DNA of 64,000 nt from Amyelois transitella (GCF_032362555.1 NC_083505.1:9415501-9479500), one strand, 5' to 3'; shown: positions 40,748 through 53,547, numbered from the stretch's first letter. The notes: generated by a model not told the origin, from the sequence alone. A program made the numbers and translations.

Positions 40748-40947
40748 CTAGCTGTTACTCTTGGTAAAGCCTGCGTGAATTTAGCGCCACCTACAAGAGA
40801 AAACAGGTTTTTACGGGGATGAAAGTCCTTTGTCTTTCTTCAAACTCTAAACAAAATTTCAAGAAGATTGGTTAGTAGAAAACGCGTGAAGAGACATCAT
40901 ACAAATAAATAGACTTACTTTCGCATTTAAGTATAATGTTAGTTGGA
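40748..40947 (-). mobile_element. Helitron-like element, 200 bp
   Basis: On the minus strand it starts TCCAACTAACATTATAC and ATGCGAAAG, and ends AACAGCTAG, with A before and T after. About the same length as 20142-20341. Confidence 0.7.
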
Positions 40948-41639
40948 TATTAGTATCGATGGTAACTTTCACAGCCAATCACTAAGTCCTTTGTTCTGTT
41001 GGTACAAATTCAAGTTCCAAACAAACAAGTGAAATATTTATGCTAACATTAACGTGTCTGAAATCGACATTTTATTATTAGTAGGTAATGTAATATACAT
41101 ATCTTAACGAGGATTGTATGAAGTCTTTTGAGCAAAGAACAATGTACCTTGGCACATAAGCATAAACTGAAATGTGAAATACGTATAAATTATTTCAAAA
41201 GAAACCTAAAATGGAATGCCAGGAATTCAAAAACATTTATTAACATAAGCAGGTATGGCCCTGAGCCCAGCTTATATAAAATTGCTATAAGGAAAGCCTC
41301 TTATTCAGATGAAAGACTTTGTTGTAGATTGTCTATAGGTACCTAGGTGTTTAAATATTTATTTAATGTGGTATCTACATAAGTTTTTGAGATATTAATA
41401 AATATGCACCCTATTCCGCACTAATAAGTAGGTACTTTAAAATCAACAGTTGCTGTTAACAAATAAGTAACAATATGCTACAAATTGGATGTTAATTCAA
41501 GTGTTTCTATTTGTCATTTTATTGTACTAATGTCGTTGGTATAAAGCTCGGCAATCATCATTACGTCTCTCTACGTCAGCGAGAGATCGCCATCTGAAAC
41601 TACACTTCAATTTTCATGTGATTCACAGGAATTTGAGCT

Positions 41640-41841
41640 TTGATTATGCGTCATAGGAGTTTATAGAGATGCGAATGTGTGAAAAAGAGTGGATCGATGG
41701 TTGCGGAGGTTGTAGTTGGGCATGTAACGCCCTCTAACGGGGATGCGACTTGCCCGCCAGTGTACGGGTCTCGTGGCCGGTGCCCGGGCGTGTACGGAGT
41801 CCCAGCGGCTCTAGGGCGCTGAGCGCCGATCCCGGACCGAG
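41640..41841 (+). other. candidate 5' untranslated first exon
   Basis: A GC-rich block in AT-rich surroundings, ending GGACCGAG before a consensus donor GTAAGTAAAT at 41842. It contains only short upstream frames (for example 41669-41737, 23 codons). This is what a promoter-proximal non-coding exon looks like. Candidate partners on the same strand begin at 46175 or 55549. The left boundary is approximate. Confidence 0.5.
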
Positions 41842-42003
41842 GTAAGTAAATCTTAGCAGGTTTTCAACAGGAATCTGACGATAAATTATAAAATGTTTGC
41901 ATCAATTTAACTTGTTTTGGACATTTCGAAGTTTTACCAGATAATTCAATAGTTCTCTGTTATATTTTTCCAATCAGTGATCGTACCTACTTACGTTTTT
42001 GTT

Positions 42004-42005
<2 letters not shown>

Positions 42006-42043
<38 letters not shown>
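42006..42043. repeat. (TA)n microsatellite
   Basis: About 19 uninterrupted TA units, just after the candidate 5' exon. Confidence 0.95.
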
Positions 42044-42046
<3 letters not shown>

Positions 42047-43140
42047 ATATACATATATAATATTTTGAACTTAATTAAATAAAACAAAAAGTAAAAAAAA
42101 AATGGTGATTAAACGATTTGAGATCAAATTGTATCTCCATAGGTACTGATACTGTTTAAAGTTCGATAAACTAAGTAAGTACCTACTAGGTAGGTGAAAT
42201 GGTAAGACAAATTGACAATAAAAAAGACACCTACTTATTAATTTCACCTTTTACAATAGGTATACCTATATTTTGATTTTATAAATAATTCTTGTAATGT
42301 TAACACAATTATGTTGGAGTTCTGGTAATTTACGCTTGCTCTATAGTAAATTGTTTATTTTTATTTCACTCCTAGCCGCTCCATGTTTTATTTCATCCGT
42401 TTTGTGTGCGAAATAAGAATGTATAAGCATAAAGTCGATAAGTACGAATAGGTAAATATTTTAATTTAATCAATCACTGATAGAGGTATTTGTATTTTTC
42501 ATTTTATTGAAAACTAAGTACTTAGTTTTTCCCGCCCACATGAAAACTACCTTTTGTCCTTTTACATACTCCAGATGTGTTATAAAAAAAATTAGGAGTT
42601 CGAGTGGAGTTCCAGTGCTTAAACTATAAAGAGGTAACAAACAAACATAGGTACTTTCCCATATATGAAAATAATTAATGATTGCGATTTTTTTACTAAA
42701 AGCTTATAGTACTATACCATGTGACTAGAGCTCTTTTACCTATCCTAAAGTCTGTTAGCCTAGACGTTGGAGAAGTTTACAAAAAAACTTAGTATATTTG
42801 TAAATCCTGTAAATCTTATCAAAATGGGATATGACTATGCTACCACGCCGTAACTAATGTAAGGGTAGATAGATACATACTACTAGATATATACCTAAAT
42901 ACGACGACAGTCCGAATAACCAAGATCATCCTATGAATTAATCGAATTCTAAGATTACGAAAGAGCCTTTTTCCATCCCATATTACTTACACACCCACGC
43001 TGAACTAACTGGACCAAAACATAAGTCACCATTCCATTTTATGGTCTGGTTTTCGACAAGAAGTCATTTATGTTTTCGATATTATAAACACGAAAAATTT
43101 TGTGAATAGATGATATAAATACTTGTTACATTGACATAAA
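42044..43140. other. intergenic or intronic, no feature seen
   Basis: AT-rich sequence without supported open frames or recognisable repeats. Confidence 0.4.
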
Positions 43141-43849
43141 CAGTACCGGATTAGCCACGTAGCAATAGTAGCAAATGCTACGGGCCCCGCGACTCGGGGG
43201 GCCCGCGGTCTAATACCTGTCTGACCGTAAAAAAATATCAATTTATAATACACGTACCTTTAAAAAATACACGTATCTACCACGAGAAACGTTGGTATCA
43301 AAATCTACAACAATAATTTAAAATTTTACCACGTATGGTCAGTGCTTACGAAGATGATTTGGAGAATAGCCTAGGCGACGAATTAGTGTAGTCGCTGAAC
43401 TGCTGAAAACAGATGTGGCTACTGTTATTGATAGCAAGAAACCAGAGTCTCTGGAACTGCAATTTTATAAACTTTTATTAAATAATTCCTTAGAATCGTG
43501 TTTCCCAAACGTAGAAATTGCCTTGCGCATTTACTTGTCTCTCATGATCACTAACTGCAGTGGCATGCGTACTTTTTCAACGTTAAAACGTATTAAAAAC
43601 GAGTTAAGAAACACGATGGGTCAAGAACGTCTTAATCACCTTACTTTGATGAATATAGAGTATAATTTGCTTAAAGAAGTCGATAGTGAAAGTGTTAGGT
43701 ATCTCTAAATTTGCCCATATGAAATGCAGAAAAGTTTATTTGTAATAGTTTTGTTTTATTTAATACCCTTCAAATTGGGAAACTATAGCAAACCAAGGGC
43801 TTCTTGACAGAATTTGCTACAGGCCCCGCGCTGGCTTAATTCGGCACTG
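43141..43849 (+). mobile_element. non-autonomous hAT element (709 bp)
   Basis: Terminal inverted repeats: CAGTACCGGATTAGCC at the left and, read inward from the right, CAGTGCCGAATTAAGCC. Flanking 8-bp duplications GACATAAA (43133-43140) and GACACAAA (43850-43857) differ at one base. Inside, 43415-43708 keeps a piece of the C-terminal hAT dimerisation domain: CSGMRTFSTLKRIKNELRNT and MGQERLNHLTLMNIEY, as in ZMYM/hAT transposases. The catalytic part is missing, so it is an internally deleted derivative. It is not a host gene. Confidence 0.88.
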
Positions 43850-43965
43850 GACACAAAGGCTCTACGAAGAGACGAGGCAAGGAGATGGTGCAAAAACTAG
43901 GTAGTTATATAAGTACCTACCTACTTACCATTAAATATTTATATTAAGGATGGTTTTAAGTGATA

Positions 43966-44191
43966 TCTATACTAATATTAAAAAGCTGAAGAGTTCGAAT
44001 TGAAAAATTCTTTTGTGTTGAATAGACCATTTATCGAAGGAGGCTTTAGGCTATATGACATCACGCTGCAACTTTTAGGAGCAAAGAAATAATGGAAAAT
44101 GTGAAAAAACGGGGAAAATTATTCATCCTTCAGGGCTTCAATGATGCCTAAAATAACTATTTCACGCGGACGAAGTCGCGGGCACAGCTAG
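43966..44191 (+). mobile_element. Helitron-like non-autonomous element, 226 bp
   Basis: Starts TCTATACTAATATTAAAAAG after an A (43965), carries CGCGGACGAAGTCGCG and ends CTAG before a T (44192). Sister copy of 14340-14555, with an extra TTCAGGGCTTCAATGATG stretch. Confidence 0.82.
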
Positions 44192-46174
44192 TATAGATAA
44201 GTATATAATTATTTAATAGTACCTACTTGTTAATAATAATTACGTCAGTTGCTCTCTTTTAATGCAATTCTTAGGTATATTATGACATAAGTAGACAATA
44301 TTACTCATATAGACTCACATGCTTTACTTAACTCGAAAACAAGCTGTAAGTGAATGCCTAAGATTTTATTTCTATGATTACAGAAAGGACAATTATAATT
44401 ACATTTAGTGTAGGCATAAGACAAATGCCTACATTTTACAGAGCAGTAAATTAGACAAGAAGTTATGTATAAACAGTACCTACTCCATGATACATTGATC
44501 ACCTGGTGGGTGCTCTACCTACTTTATATTCAACACAGGATAGAACCAACACAAAGAAAAAATATATTTTATTAGCGTTTATTTTGCTCTATATGTATGT
44601 ACAGGTTCGCTCTGTACGTAAAGGTTGCATGCTGACGAAGGATTTTAAAAAATCCTTCGTCAACATTCAACGTAAGTATTTACATATGTATAACAAAATT
44701 CAGTGATTTCAGCGTTGCAGATATGCGTTGATGGATTAGGTAGGTCAGCCGCTTTTTTGCCTTTAAAAGAATTAGAAAATTATACACAAATCTAACAACA
44801 AAATCTTTGATTAAGTACCAACATCACAGCATAGTGATATTTTACGATTTACCTTAGGATAGCATACCCGCTTACGGGTACTTAGGTCCGTTAGGCCATG
44901 GTTAGTCATACTGGTCCCACGACTACAAAGGAATTCCAAAGGCTCTCAGGCATTCCAATTATTTCCGCAGCCGCGTTCGCAAAGTTCAAAGTGACGTAAA
45001 AACAGGTTTCGATATCGTCATTTATTTAACGAAAACGATACAGATTTTTGTATTTCTTGTAAGAACTTATGAGAGACGTTACATCTCTGTTAACTACAGT
45101 TAAGCATTTTGTCTCCTTGACAAGGGATATGTCTTTTCTTCCCTTAGTCTCATTCATATCGGATTACCCAATTTTCATGAATACCTAAACCCGATTTTTC
45201 CATTACATATAAAACTGAATTTCTTGTTTGTCTTTGTTGCAACTTGCTAATAGGCAAATATTAATATTAGACCGATAAAGATACTATACAGTAGTATAAT
45301 TTAATATTATTCAATTAACTATATTAATTCGTTTTGCCTTCCTTCTTCAGATATGATTTTTAGTCTATTCTAGGTACCTATGTACCTAGAATGTTTTAAT
45401 TGTATCTACGTCATAATCGCACGTATCTAGGAACTAAACAGAAACCACTGAGCTGTCCCAATTCAAGAGGCCAGACTGGGTGTACCCAACATAGAGCAAA
45501 AAAATAATAATGAAAAATGGCTCCACATAAAAAGAATCATTATATTGGGGCACTATCAGAACGAACCCTTATTTCTCGTTATATTGCATAGGCATACCAG
45601 TAGATAGGATACTCTACGACCAAGGGGCAAGTTATACGAAATGGAAGTATAATAAATATAGCGGCTTCTGAACGCCGACCGCACATTTTCATATGAATAG
45701 GTGTAGGCGACCGGCGTCAGGGATGTCGTATCATTTCGTCCCAAATGTTAACATGACCATTTCCCCTAATGGAATATTGAAACAGTGTGTGTTAAATGTG
45801 GCAAGGCGTTATATTTATACCTATTTAGCTAAAACGAAAACTATTATCTCTAATAACAATACTCGTACTTACCTTAGTATTTTTTACTTTAACTATCTAA
45901 ACAAACTAATAATAAATTAGTCTTCGACATTTCTTTTCACAGTAGTACTACCTACTAATTTAGTAATTACTTAAGTTATAAGTTGATAATCTTTAAAACA
46001 ATTAACTTCTCAGAATTTTACTCGAAAATACTTATACTTCTATTTGTATTGAGTAATGTTGTTAATTGATACTTACTTGTAATCGAATAAATAGCTATCA
46101 TCAAATTGATTCAATGAGTTGGATAATGACTCAGTTAAGTTACGAAAACAATATTATCCACTAGTGCAGACAGA
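44192..46174. other. AT-rich spacer
   Basis: No gene I can support. A small hairpin (TGACGAAGGATT at 44633-44644 and its complement at 44651-44662) and another (ATTCTAGGTAC at 45367-45377 and its complement at 45382-45392) are present. Confidence 0.45.
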
Positions 46175-46380
46175 ATGCCTCAACTTTCCACTGCTGCGAA
46201 ACTAAGTGTATTACCGGGGGTGAAAATTGAGGGGAGAATGCCTCCCGACTCCATCACCCTCCATCAGAGATCTAAAAACAACGAAAATACAAAAAACAAA
46301 AATGTGAAATTGAAAAGACAGTTGAGAAGACTATTGCTAGATTCGATTTCTGTGCTCAAAACTTACAAAATGCTTTTAAC
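46175..46380 (+). CDS. candidate first coding exon, unknown protein
   Basis: ATG in a reasonable context (GACAGAATGCC) opens 68 codons plus two bases, ending at a consensus donor GTAAGTACT at 46381. The peptide starts MPQLSTAAKLSVLPGVK and has a basic C-terminal part, LKRQLRRLLLDSISVLKTYK, probably helical. I recognise no family. A possible acceptor, CCACTAG at 46157-46163, just before the ATG would let it follow the 41841 exon. It may be an alternative start exon of a long gene reading to the right, or a chance frame. Confidence 0.35.
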
Positions 46381-49273
46381 GTAAGTACTAGGTATTAAAA
46401 ACTTTTTAAAATATTATTAAGAATGTAAATTAATTGAGAAATTTTAGAAAAATTAAATTCGTAATCGTACTCAAGTTCATGAATAGCTCCAAGAGCTTCA
46501 AAGGTCCGTTTCACCACTGGGGACGTTAAATATGTCTGTACAATTAGAGCGCCCGTCCGGTATTTTTTAGTCAAATAAAATCGTGCATTGCATTTTTCTG
46601 ATTTACAATTGTCACTGAATTACAATAAATTAATAATAAGCACGCATGATATTCGCCCTTATATCGTTCTCCATACTCCACGCTATACTACTTTTATATA
46701 TGCAAAATTACATAAAATTCTTGTAGGTCAGGTTTTGACGTGAAAGACGTACGTAAACACACTTTTACCTTTATAATATTTGATTGGTGTATGTCGAAAT
46801 ATACATATTTTCTTTACTTCTTTTCTATCAGTGTTTTGTTACGAAAGGTCCGTACCATTTGTTTGGGTCCACATTTCAACACGATTTCCCATTGAGTAGG
46901 CCTTTATTTCCACGATTTTCCGCTAACACGATGTTTGCAATGCAAATTTACTATGCCTCTTTATGTGTAATATTTACGCTTTATTTAACAAATGCGCCTG
47001 TTGGAATACTTTTCAGGTTCTGAATTGCTTTTAAAGCATAAAGAACCTAAAAGCATGATAGTTATACCGTTAACGCGAAAATATTTTCTGGTACCTGAAA
47101 AACGAATGATACCTGAATCACAGAAAGTAACAAGGTATAATTATAAAAATGGTGTATAGATTTTAATAAAATTTTGTGCGCAAGTCCGACTCGCACTTGG
47201 CCCGGTTTTTGCTTTGTTTGTGCTTCGAAACGTGCTCGCGTAGACAAATATTTTACGCGCGACGAAGTACTACGAGTATAGCTACAAGTTATCGTAGCTA
47301 GCGAGCCGTAGCTCGTAGTGATCGTAGCACTTTTCAGTTGAATGTTTTGATAAAGATTACCTATTTTTTAAATATATTTTTAACCTGTGTTTGCAGATTT
47401 TTTCTTACTCTTTTGTGTAAAAAGCAGTTTCTTTTATGCCAAGTTTATTAAGAAAATCCATGTCCCGACGGATTTAGATAACAGAGATATATTTTCCCCA
47501 ATACTCACATTCACAGTGACGGATAGTAGACTATAGATAACTTACAACCTTCCTTTGCACTCACAAATGTCTCCCCTGTGGCGCATCATTTCCACTTCAT
47601 TCCCTTCTTAAAATTAGAAATACAAAGGAAGTGTTTTATTTTTCTTTGGTGGGAGAATCATTCGAGTTTATTCAGAAACGCCCACGACCATATTGCATAA
47701 ATTTGAATATTTTTAGAGAGACTCTGTGTTGGCGTTTTATTTGTAGAGCTAAAAGATAATTCCTCGTATTTAATTTTATCTTAATTTCTTCATAAAGGTA
47801 GGTATACTTGATTATTTGAAAGATCAATGTTATGTATAAACAAATAGAAAGTACATTGAATACACTGATATACACATAAGTATAAAATTTGAAGAAAACT
47901 CTCGTGTTGTGTTTGTAATCTAGGTATCCAATACTCAATCTCTGCCTAATTTATTCTCCCTGAAGTACCCTGAACGCATCTCCAACTCTGTAACGGTAGA
48001 TTTATATTCTTAAGATAAACCTGACCTGCCTGAACGTTATCTGTATTATGATAAAAATGTTTACTTAAATTGATCAGAGCTCTCTGTGCGCATCGTCAGG
48101 AGAGCCCGTGACGTCACTGGCAGGGCGCCCACTCCCACCCTGGACCACCCACCACCCTTAGTACTGCGAATACTGCGATATATGAACATTTACCTAATTA
48201 ATTCTCCACGAAACATTAGCTTTGTTGGATTAATCTGGTAATCTCCCATCCGAACTAAATGTTTTGTTGTTTTGATTCGTTTCGTTCACGATAACATCTA
48301 CAATATTAGGTGTAGCGATTTTTCATAGGAAATTTTTATTTAATTTTTATTTTTTTTATTTTATTTTTATGTAAGTTACATTTTAATTTATTTACGCAAT
48401 ACCCACGAAAAAAGAACAATTTTTCCCAAAATGGGAAATTATCTAGGTATCTCCTTTGAGTAATCCTTACTAGTTCAATTACATGGTCAACTAAAACAAT
48501 AGGTAAAGCCTGAAAAGGCGTATAAATGTTCATCAGGATTGCGGACCCATATTTTTTAATTTGTGTACTTTTTAACAAACCACAATCGAGTATCTTAGCA
48601 AAATCCCAGCGAAACACTCCGCTATGTGCAGTACTTGGTATTACTTGCTATTCTCACGTTTCAAATCTCACGTTGACATGGATCGTACCCTGGGGACGTG
48701 TACGCATATTTCACTTAACACAGATCTAGTTACGAATGCTGAAATCCTGATCGTGTTAAAGAGTTGGGAAGGATATAAATATGAAATGTTAACGTGAAAT
48801 AATTACAAACTTAGTTCTATCGTTCTTAACTAGCAATATATCAGTTTAAAGATCATTTTGATTGTTATAAATTTAATCAAAATTATTGCTAAAAAAAAAC
48901 CTTAAAACAATTGATCGCTGAAATAGGTTCAATCTCGGAGGCGTACAGTGAGTGGCGTGACAATGATAAGTTTTTTATTAGGTTTATTACGGCTGTGTGT
49001 GGTACACAAAACAAATGTATCTGTTGACGCCTACGCCCTGACATAGATCTACAGGATGTTCACGACAGTAAAATAAATAGTTGTAAAAGCCAACGCGCTT
49101 CTCTAATTTTTATACACAACTGTAGTATCTATGTATTCTTCTAATTTCTTTAACTCTTTCATCGCAAACAAATGTTCAGAATACCTGTGATATTTAGAAG
49201 ATTGACATTAAGACCTTACTGACCAACCATACATATTTATTTAAATAAGGTTTTCTTTATCGGAACTTACAGT
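46381..49273. other. spacer or long intron
   Basis: Holds a CGTAGC-rich patch at about 47265-47330 and a GC-rich patch at 48090-48170 with a perfect CRE palindrome TGACGTCA at 48109-48116. No supported gene. Confidence 0.4.
47045..47215 (+). repeat. dispersed repeat ending GTCCGACTCGCACTTGGCCC
   Basis: The GTTAACGCGAAAATATTTT and GCGCAAGTCCGACTCGCAC blocks, with GGCCCGGTTTTT at the end, match a repeat I recall as widespread in moth genomes. Only one copy is in this window, so the limits are approximate. Confidence 0.45.
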
Positions 49274-49514
49274 ATAAAGCGCAAAATGATTCTGTACGAT
49301 AAAATATCATACGGACTTTGCACACGAATTTGCATTTCATTCTGGTCGAAAACTGGATCGCCTCGATCGAAATTGCCGTAATGGTTTGTATAAGGGCGTG
49401 ATTTGAAGGTACTTTGGCATCAGCAGCGTCATCATGTCCCTTAATGTCAAGGCAAGACAAAACCGGTTTGCTCACATCAAATTCGTAATGATACAATAAT
49501 AAAAACAAGCGATC
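49274..49514 (-). other. splice-bounded open frame, possible minus-strand exon
   Basis: On the minus strand an AAAATTCAG acceptor precedes an open frame of about 80 codons (LDIKGHDDAADAKVPSNHAL, then SIEAIQFSTRMKCKFVCKV) that ends at a GTAAGTTCC donor. The residues do not match a family I can name. No partner exon is obvious. Confidence 0.22.
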
Positions 49515-49636
49515 TGAATTTTAAATGAGATTTCATTTTAATTACCAGGTAGATAGTAACTTAATAAGATTTTTTTATTATTAAATGATTGGTGGTACAA
49601 ATAAAAAACTAAATAACATCCAAATAGAACACCGTA

Positions 49637-51445
49637 GGGTAAAACCAGGATAGATGCCGCAGTGGGATAGGTGCCTCGTTTTCTAAAACTCATATTTCCG
49701 AAATAGCTACCTACGTTTTAATAAGTTAAAACGGGAGCGAAGTCTCCGCACACCTCAATCCCTGCAAGTGCGTCGTTGAAAGTGGACGTATTTCGCTCGT
49801 GTGTGCAATAATCTCCGCGGCGAACGTGTCAAACAGCTCGGACTTTTTTTATGGAAGTATTTACAGCTTCATAACTTTACAAGTACTAATTAGTTCCATA
49901 TAATTTTTGTTATACCAGTATACAGGTTATTAAATTACACATCCATATTAATAAAGTTGTAGTTTTGTGTTTATTTTATTAAAAATATATAAGGGCATCT
50001 ATCCATATCAAAAAGGATAGTCGCCTTGATTTTTCGCGGTATAGGTGCCCCTAACAGTGTCTATCCCTCATATATTTATACATTATAAATGAATATATTT
50101 TCTGTGTTTTATAATTTTCATTGCATTAGTTTTTAGATACCTAGCATACAAGAAAAAGAAACACCTTCAAAATTTTGGTCGAAGCATCACCAATACCACA
50201 AATTCCTTTAACAATGTCTAAAAGGGTAAAACAATCTGCAGATATTCTTAATACAGAAGAAAAAATTAAAGAAAAGAACTATACATATTGCTGAAAGGAA
50301 AAATTACAAATACAAACTATGTTTGATAAAAAAAAGACTGAAACTGAAAAGAAAGTAAAAACTAATTAAAACAAGACTGATACTAAAGGAAAAGGAAAAT
50401 CAAAGGAGGCAAACAAAGAAACCAAAGATAAAGAGCGAGTAAAGAGAGTTTATAAAAGAATAAGGAGAAATACTTATTATAAAGATGACTACAGTGAGAC
50501 TGATTTTAGTGAGAAAGAAAATTATAATTAAGTTAAAGTAAGTAAAGGAAGAGGAGCTCAAAAAAGACAAACTATTTATAGTTCAAGTAATGATGGTGGA
50601 GATTATCCACTAATTAATTGTTAAACGAAAGGAAAGAAAACCAAAGGTTTACCTGTTAAGAACACTAACAAAGACAAACAAAAAAGCTTTGAAGATAGAA
50701 ACGAAATAAAAAGTTCACGAAAAGACATATTTTAAGTTCAAATAGCGAAACTGAAGATAAACCAGCTACTTACTCTAAAATGATAGAAGAGAAATGTAAA
50801 GATTTATCTGTGAAGAAAAATAAGAGAGAAAAGCAAGGTGGCTCTAAACATACAGATGATAATAATTGCATAGAATGCTTTGAAAGCTATGAATATACAA
50901 AATCGAAATCCGATTGGATTCAGTGCACTTCATGACAGAAGTGGTTGCATGTAACCTGCACACCATACAAAAATTATTGCTCAAGATGTGGAAAATAGAG
51001 ATTATGAGTACATGTTGATTTTTAAACTTTTATTACTTACTATTAAAAATTGTTCATTATTTTTGTTACATTCTTTATGATTATTTTACTTGAAGATAAT
51101 TTACATAACATGTTGATTGATATGCCACAATAAAACAAATTTTAATTATGCATATTTCTATTTTTTATTCCATACGGCATCTATCCCACACCATGGGCAT
51201 CTAACCTCCTTAATATTTTCATGGCGGGGCATCTATCCATATAGGGTAGGCACCTATCCTCAAAAAATGGGTCTGCAGAAACTCATTTTTTGCCCAACCA
51301 GTAATTGCTAGGCCATCTAAAATAAGCCGTAATGTAAGAAAAAAGACCAAATAAGTAATATTGAAAGTATTTTTTAACGATGTTTTATTAGATTTGAAAT
51401 AACGAGACAATTTCAAAAAGTGAGGCATCTATCCTGACTTTACCC
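49637..51445 (+). mobile_element. degenerate pogo-like DNA transposon
   Basis: Inverted termini GGGTAAAACCAGGATAGATG (left) and GGGTAAAGTCAGGATAGATG (right, complement), with TA on both sides (49635-49636, 51446-51447). The motif GGATAGATGCC recurs at subterminal sites on both sides. Inside, a Lys-rich, stop-interrupted stretch begins MSKRVKQSADILNTEEK at 50217. At 50858-50998 is a Cys-rich remnant (NNCIECFESYEYTKSKSDW, then KWLHVTCTPYKNYCSRCGK) like the C-terminal zinc finger of pogo/Tigger-type insect transposases. The DDE core is gone and several stops are present. The superfamily is inferred from the TA duplication and this finger. Confidence 0.7.
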
Positions 51446-51989
51446 TATATGAGTACCTAATTACAATATGCTTATAGGCTTTGCTCACAATAACTATGAA
51501 ATAAACAAGTAATGTTCTTTTACCATAGAATTCAGAATGATAATTTCGATTTCTCTAATTATTGGTAGCTGGTACAAAACAATTAAAGTAAAAAATTAAA
51601 TATAAAAATAAACTAAAATACCTATGTTTATTCGATATCTACAATTTGCAATAGCTGTACTTGTTGCTTAAACCTTCCTTTTAAACAAAAGTATGCCTTT
51701 TTAGAAATCACAATGTAGTCCTTATGAAATTTCATTCAGCGATGTATCTAGTTTCTATTTTATTTTTCAATTTCTTTCTCTATGGTATTCACGCACGCTC
51801 CATTTCACCTTAATCTTCGGTAGATTGCGTGGGTCGTGGAACACGATAACGCCTTGAGTAAATGTGCTTTTAGTAGGATCTTTTCAACTTGATAACACGG
51901 TAAACCTAGCTAAGTCTCTCGACACAGAAGTCATTAAAACTGGAAGAAAATGGATCAATATAAAAAGAAAATGATTCTGGGGACAGTCC

Positions 51990-52245
51990 GGGACATAGCA
52001 GAAAAAGGCAAGAGAGCCACCTACGCTGGTTCGGTCACGTTTTGCGAAAGCCTGTGGGTAGGCTATTTGGGGAACAAATCTCGAACGGACCTCCGCTCGA
52101 GGTGACATTTGTTCCTGTTCCTGTCCCTTCTATCCAGGTGGGTAGAAGGGACAGGTCTTAGAAATCTAATGAAATTCGAAGGCCGGGCAAATTGGAAAGA
52201 GAAATCCCGGAAAGAAGATCACGTACCTCGAATTTACATGTAGTA
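51990..52245 (+). repeat. LINE reverse transcriptase C-terminal fragment
   Basis: Frames encode SHLRWFGHVLRKPVGR and, further on, RNLMKFEGRANWKEKSRKED. LRWFGHVxR is typical of the C-terminal part of insect non-LTR reverse transcriptases. The copy is 5' truncated and frame-shifted, with a duplicated-looking GGGACAGG segment at about 52125-52165. Confidence 0.65.
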
Positions 52246-53054
52246 ATTATAAAAATTTAATGAAATAAAGTATTGTTTTAGAAATACGGATATCTAGCAA
52301 ATTTTCTCAAATAGACTCTTCAGATCACGGTTACTTACAGCATTACAAAGCCAAGGAAGTACAACACGATTATGTTTGCCAGTTATGCTAATGTCCAATC
52401 GATTATGATTTACGTTCTAAGTTACGTTGCATGCATCATGGTGGTGTCATGCCTTCTACTTTACGAGTATATGAATAATTATAAAACTTATATGAGCTTT
52501 AAAACTTATTATCATCTAAATATTATCTAATAAACTATTATCAAATAAACTGTAAATTGTGACAGTAACAAGACTAACATCGAAAGAATCTACTGATATC
52601 TATAGGTAGGTTAGATATACAAATAAAAATAAAGAATTTCTTTTTTTAGTGAACCAATGCTTTTGAAATTATGGAGAAAGACGAAAAAACCATGCCTAAC
52701 TATCACTGTCAAGATTTACATTGCGTTACATAATTTACTCCACAGATAGCCAAATAGAGATCTTATAAGTACTTAACAAAAATGTCGTCACTGTACTACC
52801 TACATACCTTAACGAAAGATGTTTCATTGTGTAACAGCTGTACAGGTCAGTTTACATCATCATTTTATAAAAAATTTTGCTATGTAAGATTTTAGGTCCA
52901 AGCAATTTATTCTGGTTTAAATACGGAGCTATAAGGGATGAAAATACTGTTTACAATATTTAAATTTTCGTTCGTTTTCCGCCCATATCGCGATTTTAAC
53001 AACAATGCTGACACAGAAACATTTCCCTTTTTAGCCTTAAAGATGACATAAAAT

Positions 53055-53181
53055 TTTCTGTCACTATTTGAATCTCAATTCTATAATAAAGCGAAACAGC
53101 TGAACGTGGCCAATCAATATTTAAAAAACTGTTGGTTCTGTCTACCCCGCAAGGGATATAGACGTGATTATATATACATAC
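53055..53181 (-). repeat. dispersed repeat, fragment
   Basis: The complement holds CTTGCGGGGTAGACAGAACC, CCACGTTCAGCTG, TTGAGATTCAAATAGTGACA. Confidence 0.7.
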
Positions 53182-53547
53182 ACTACCTAGAAGAAAAAAC
53201 AACTACGAGCAAATAAATCTGAACTCTAATTTTAGTAGCTACGAACATTCCTACGAATTAATGTGTGCCTACAACGTCTACAACCATGCCTGCTATAATC
53301 ATTTCTAAACACGCTGCACAAATTGTTGTCAACAATAAAAAAATATATATCTATTATTCAACTTTTTAATTGATTTACTTTGTGAATGACTTTTGCTACT
53401 TTGCGGTCAAAACCATTAAAGATTACTTAGTAAATAACTTACTTAATCATAATATCATTTTACATATAATAACCTAAATGTCTGAACAGATTTGAGTGAA
53501 ACTTTTCTATAGATATATTTTAAATAGTTACGTCATCTACAAAAATA

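Noticed and set aside
43415-43708. host gene with hAT dimerisation domain
   Set aside because: It lies entirely within inverted ends and an 8-bp target duplication, so it is a transposon remnant.
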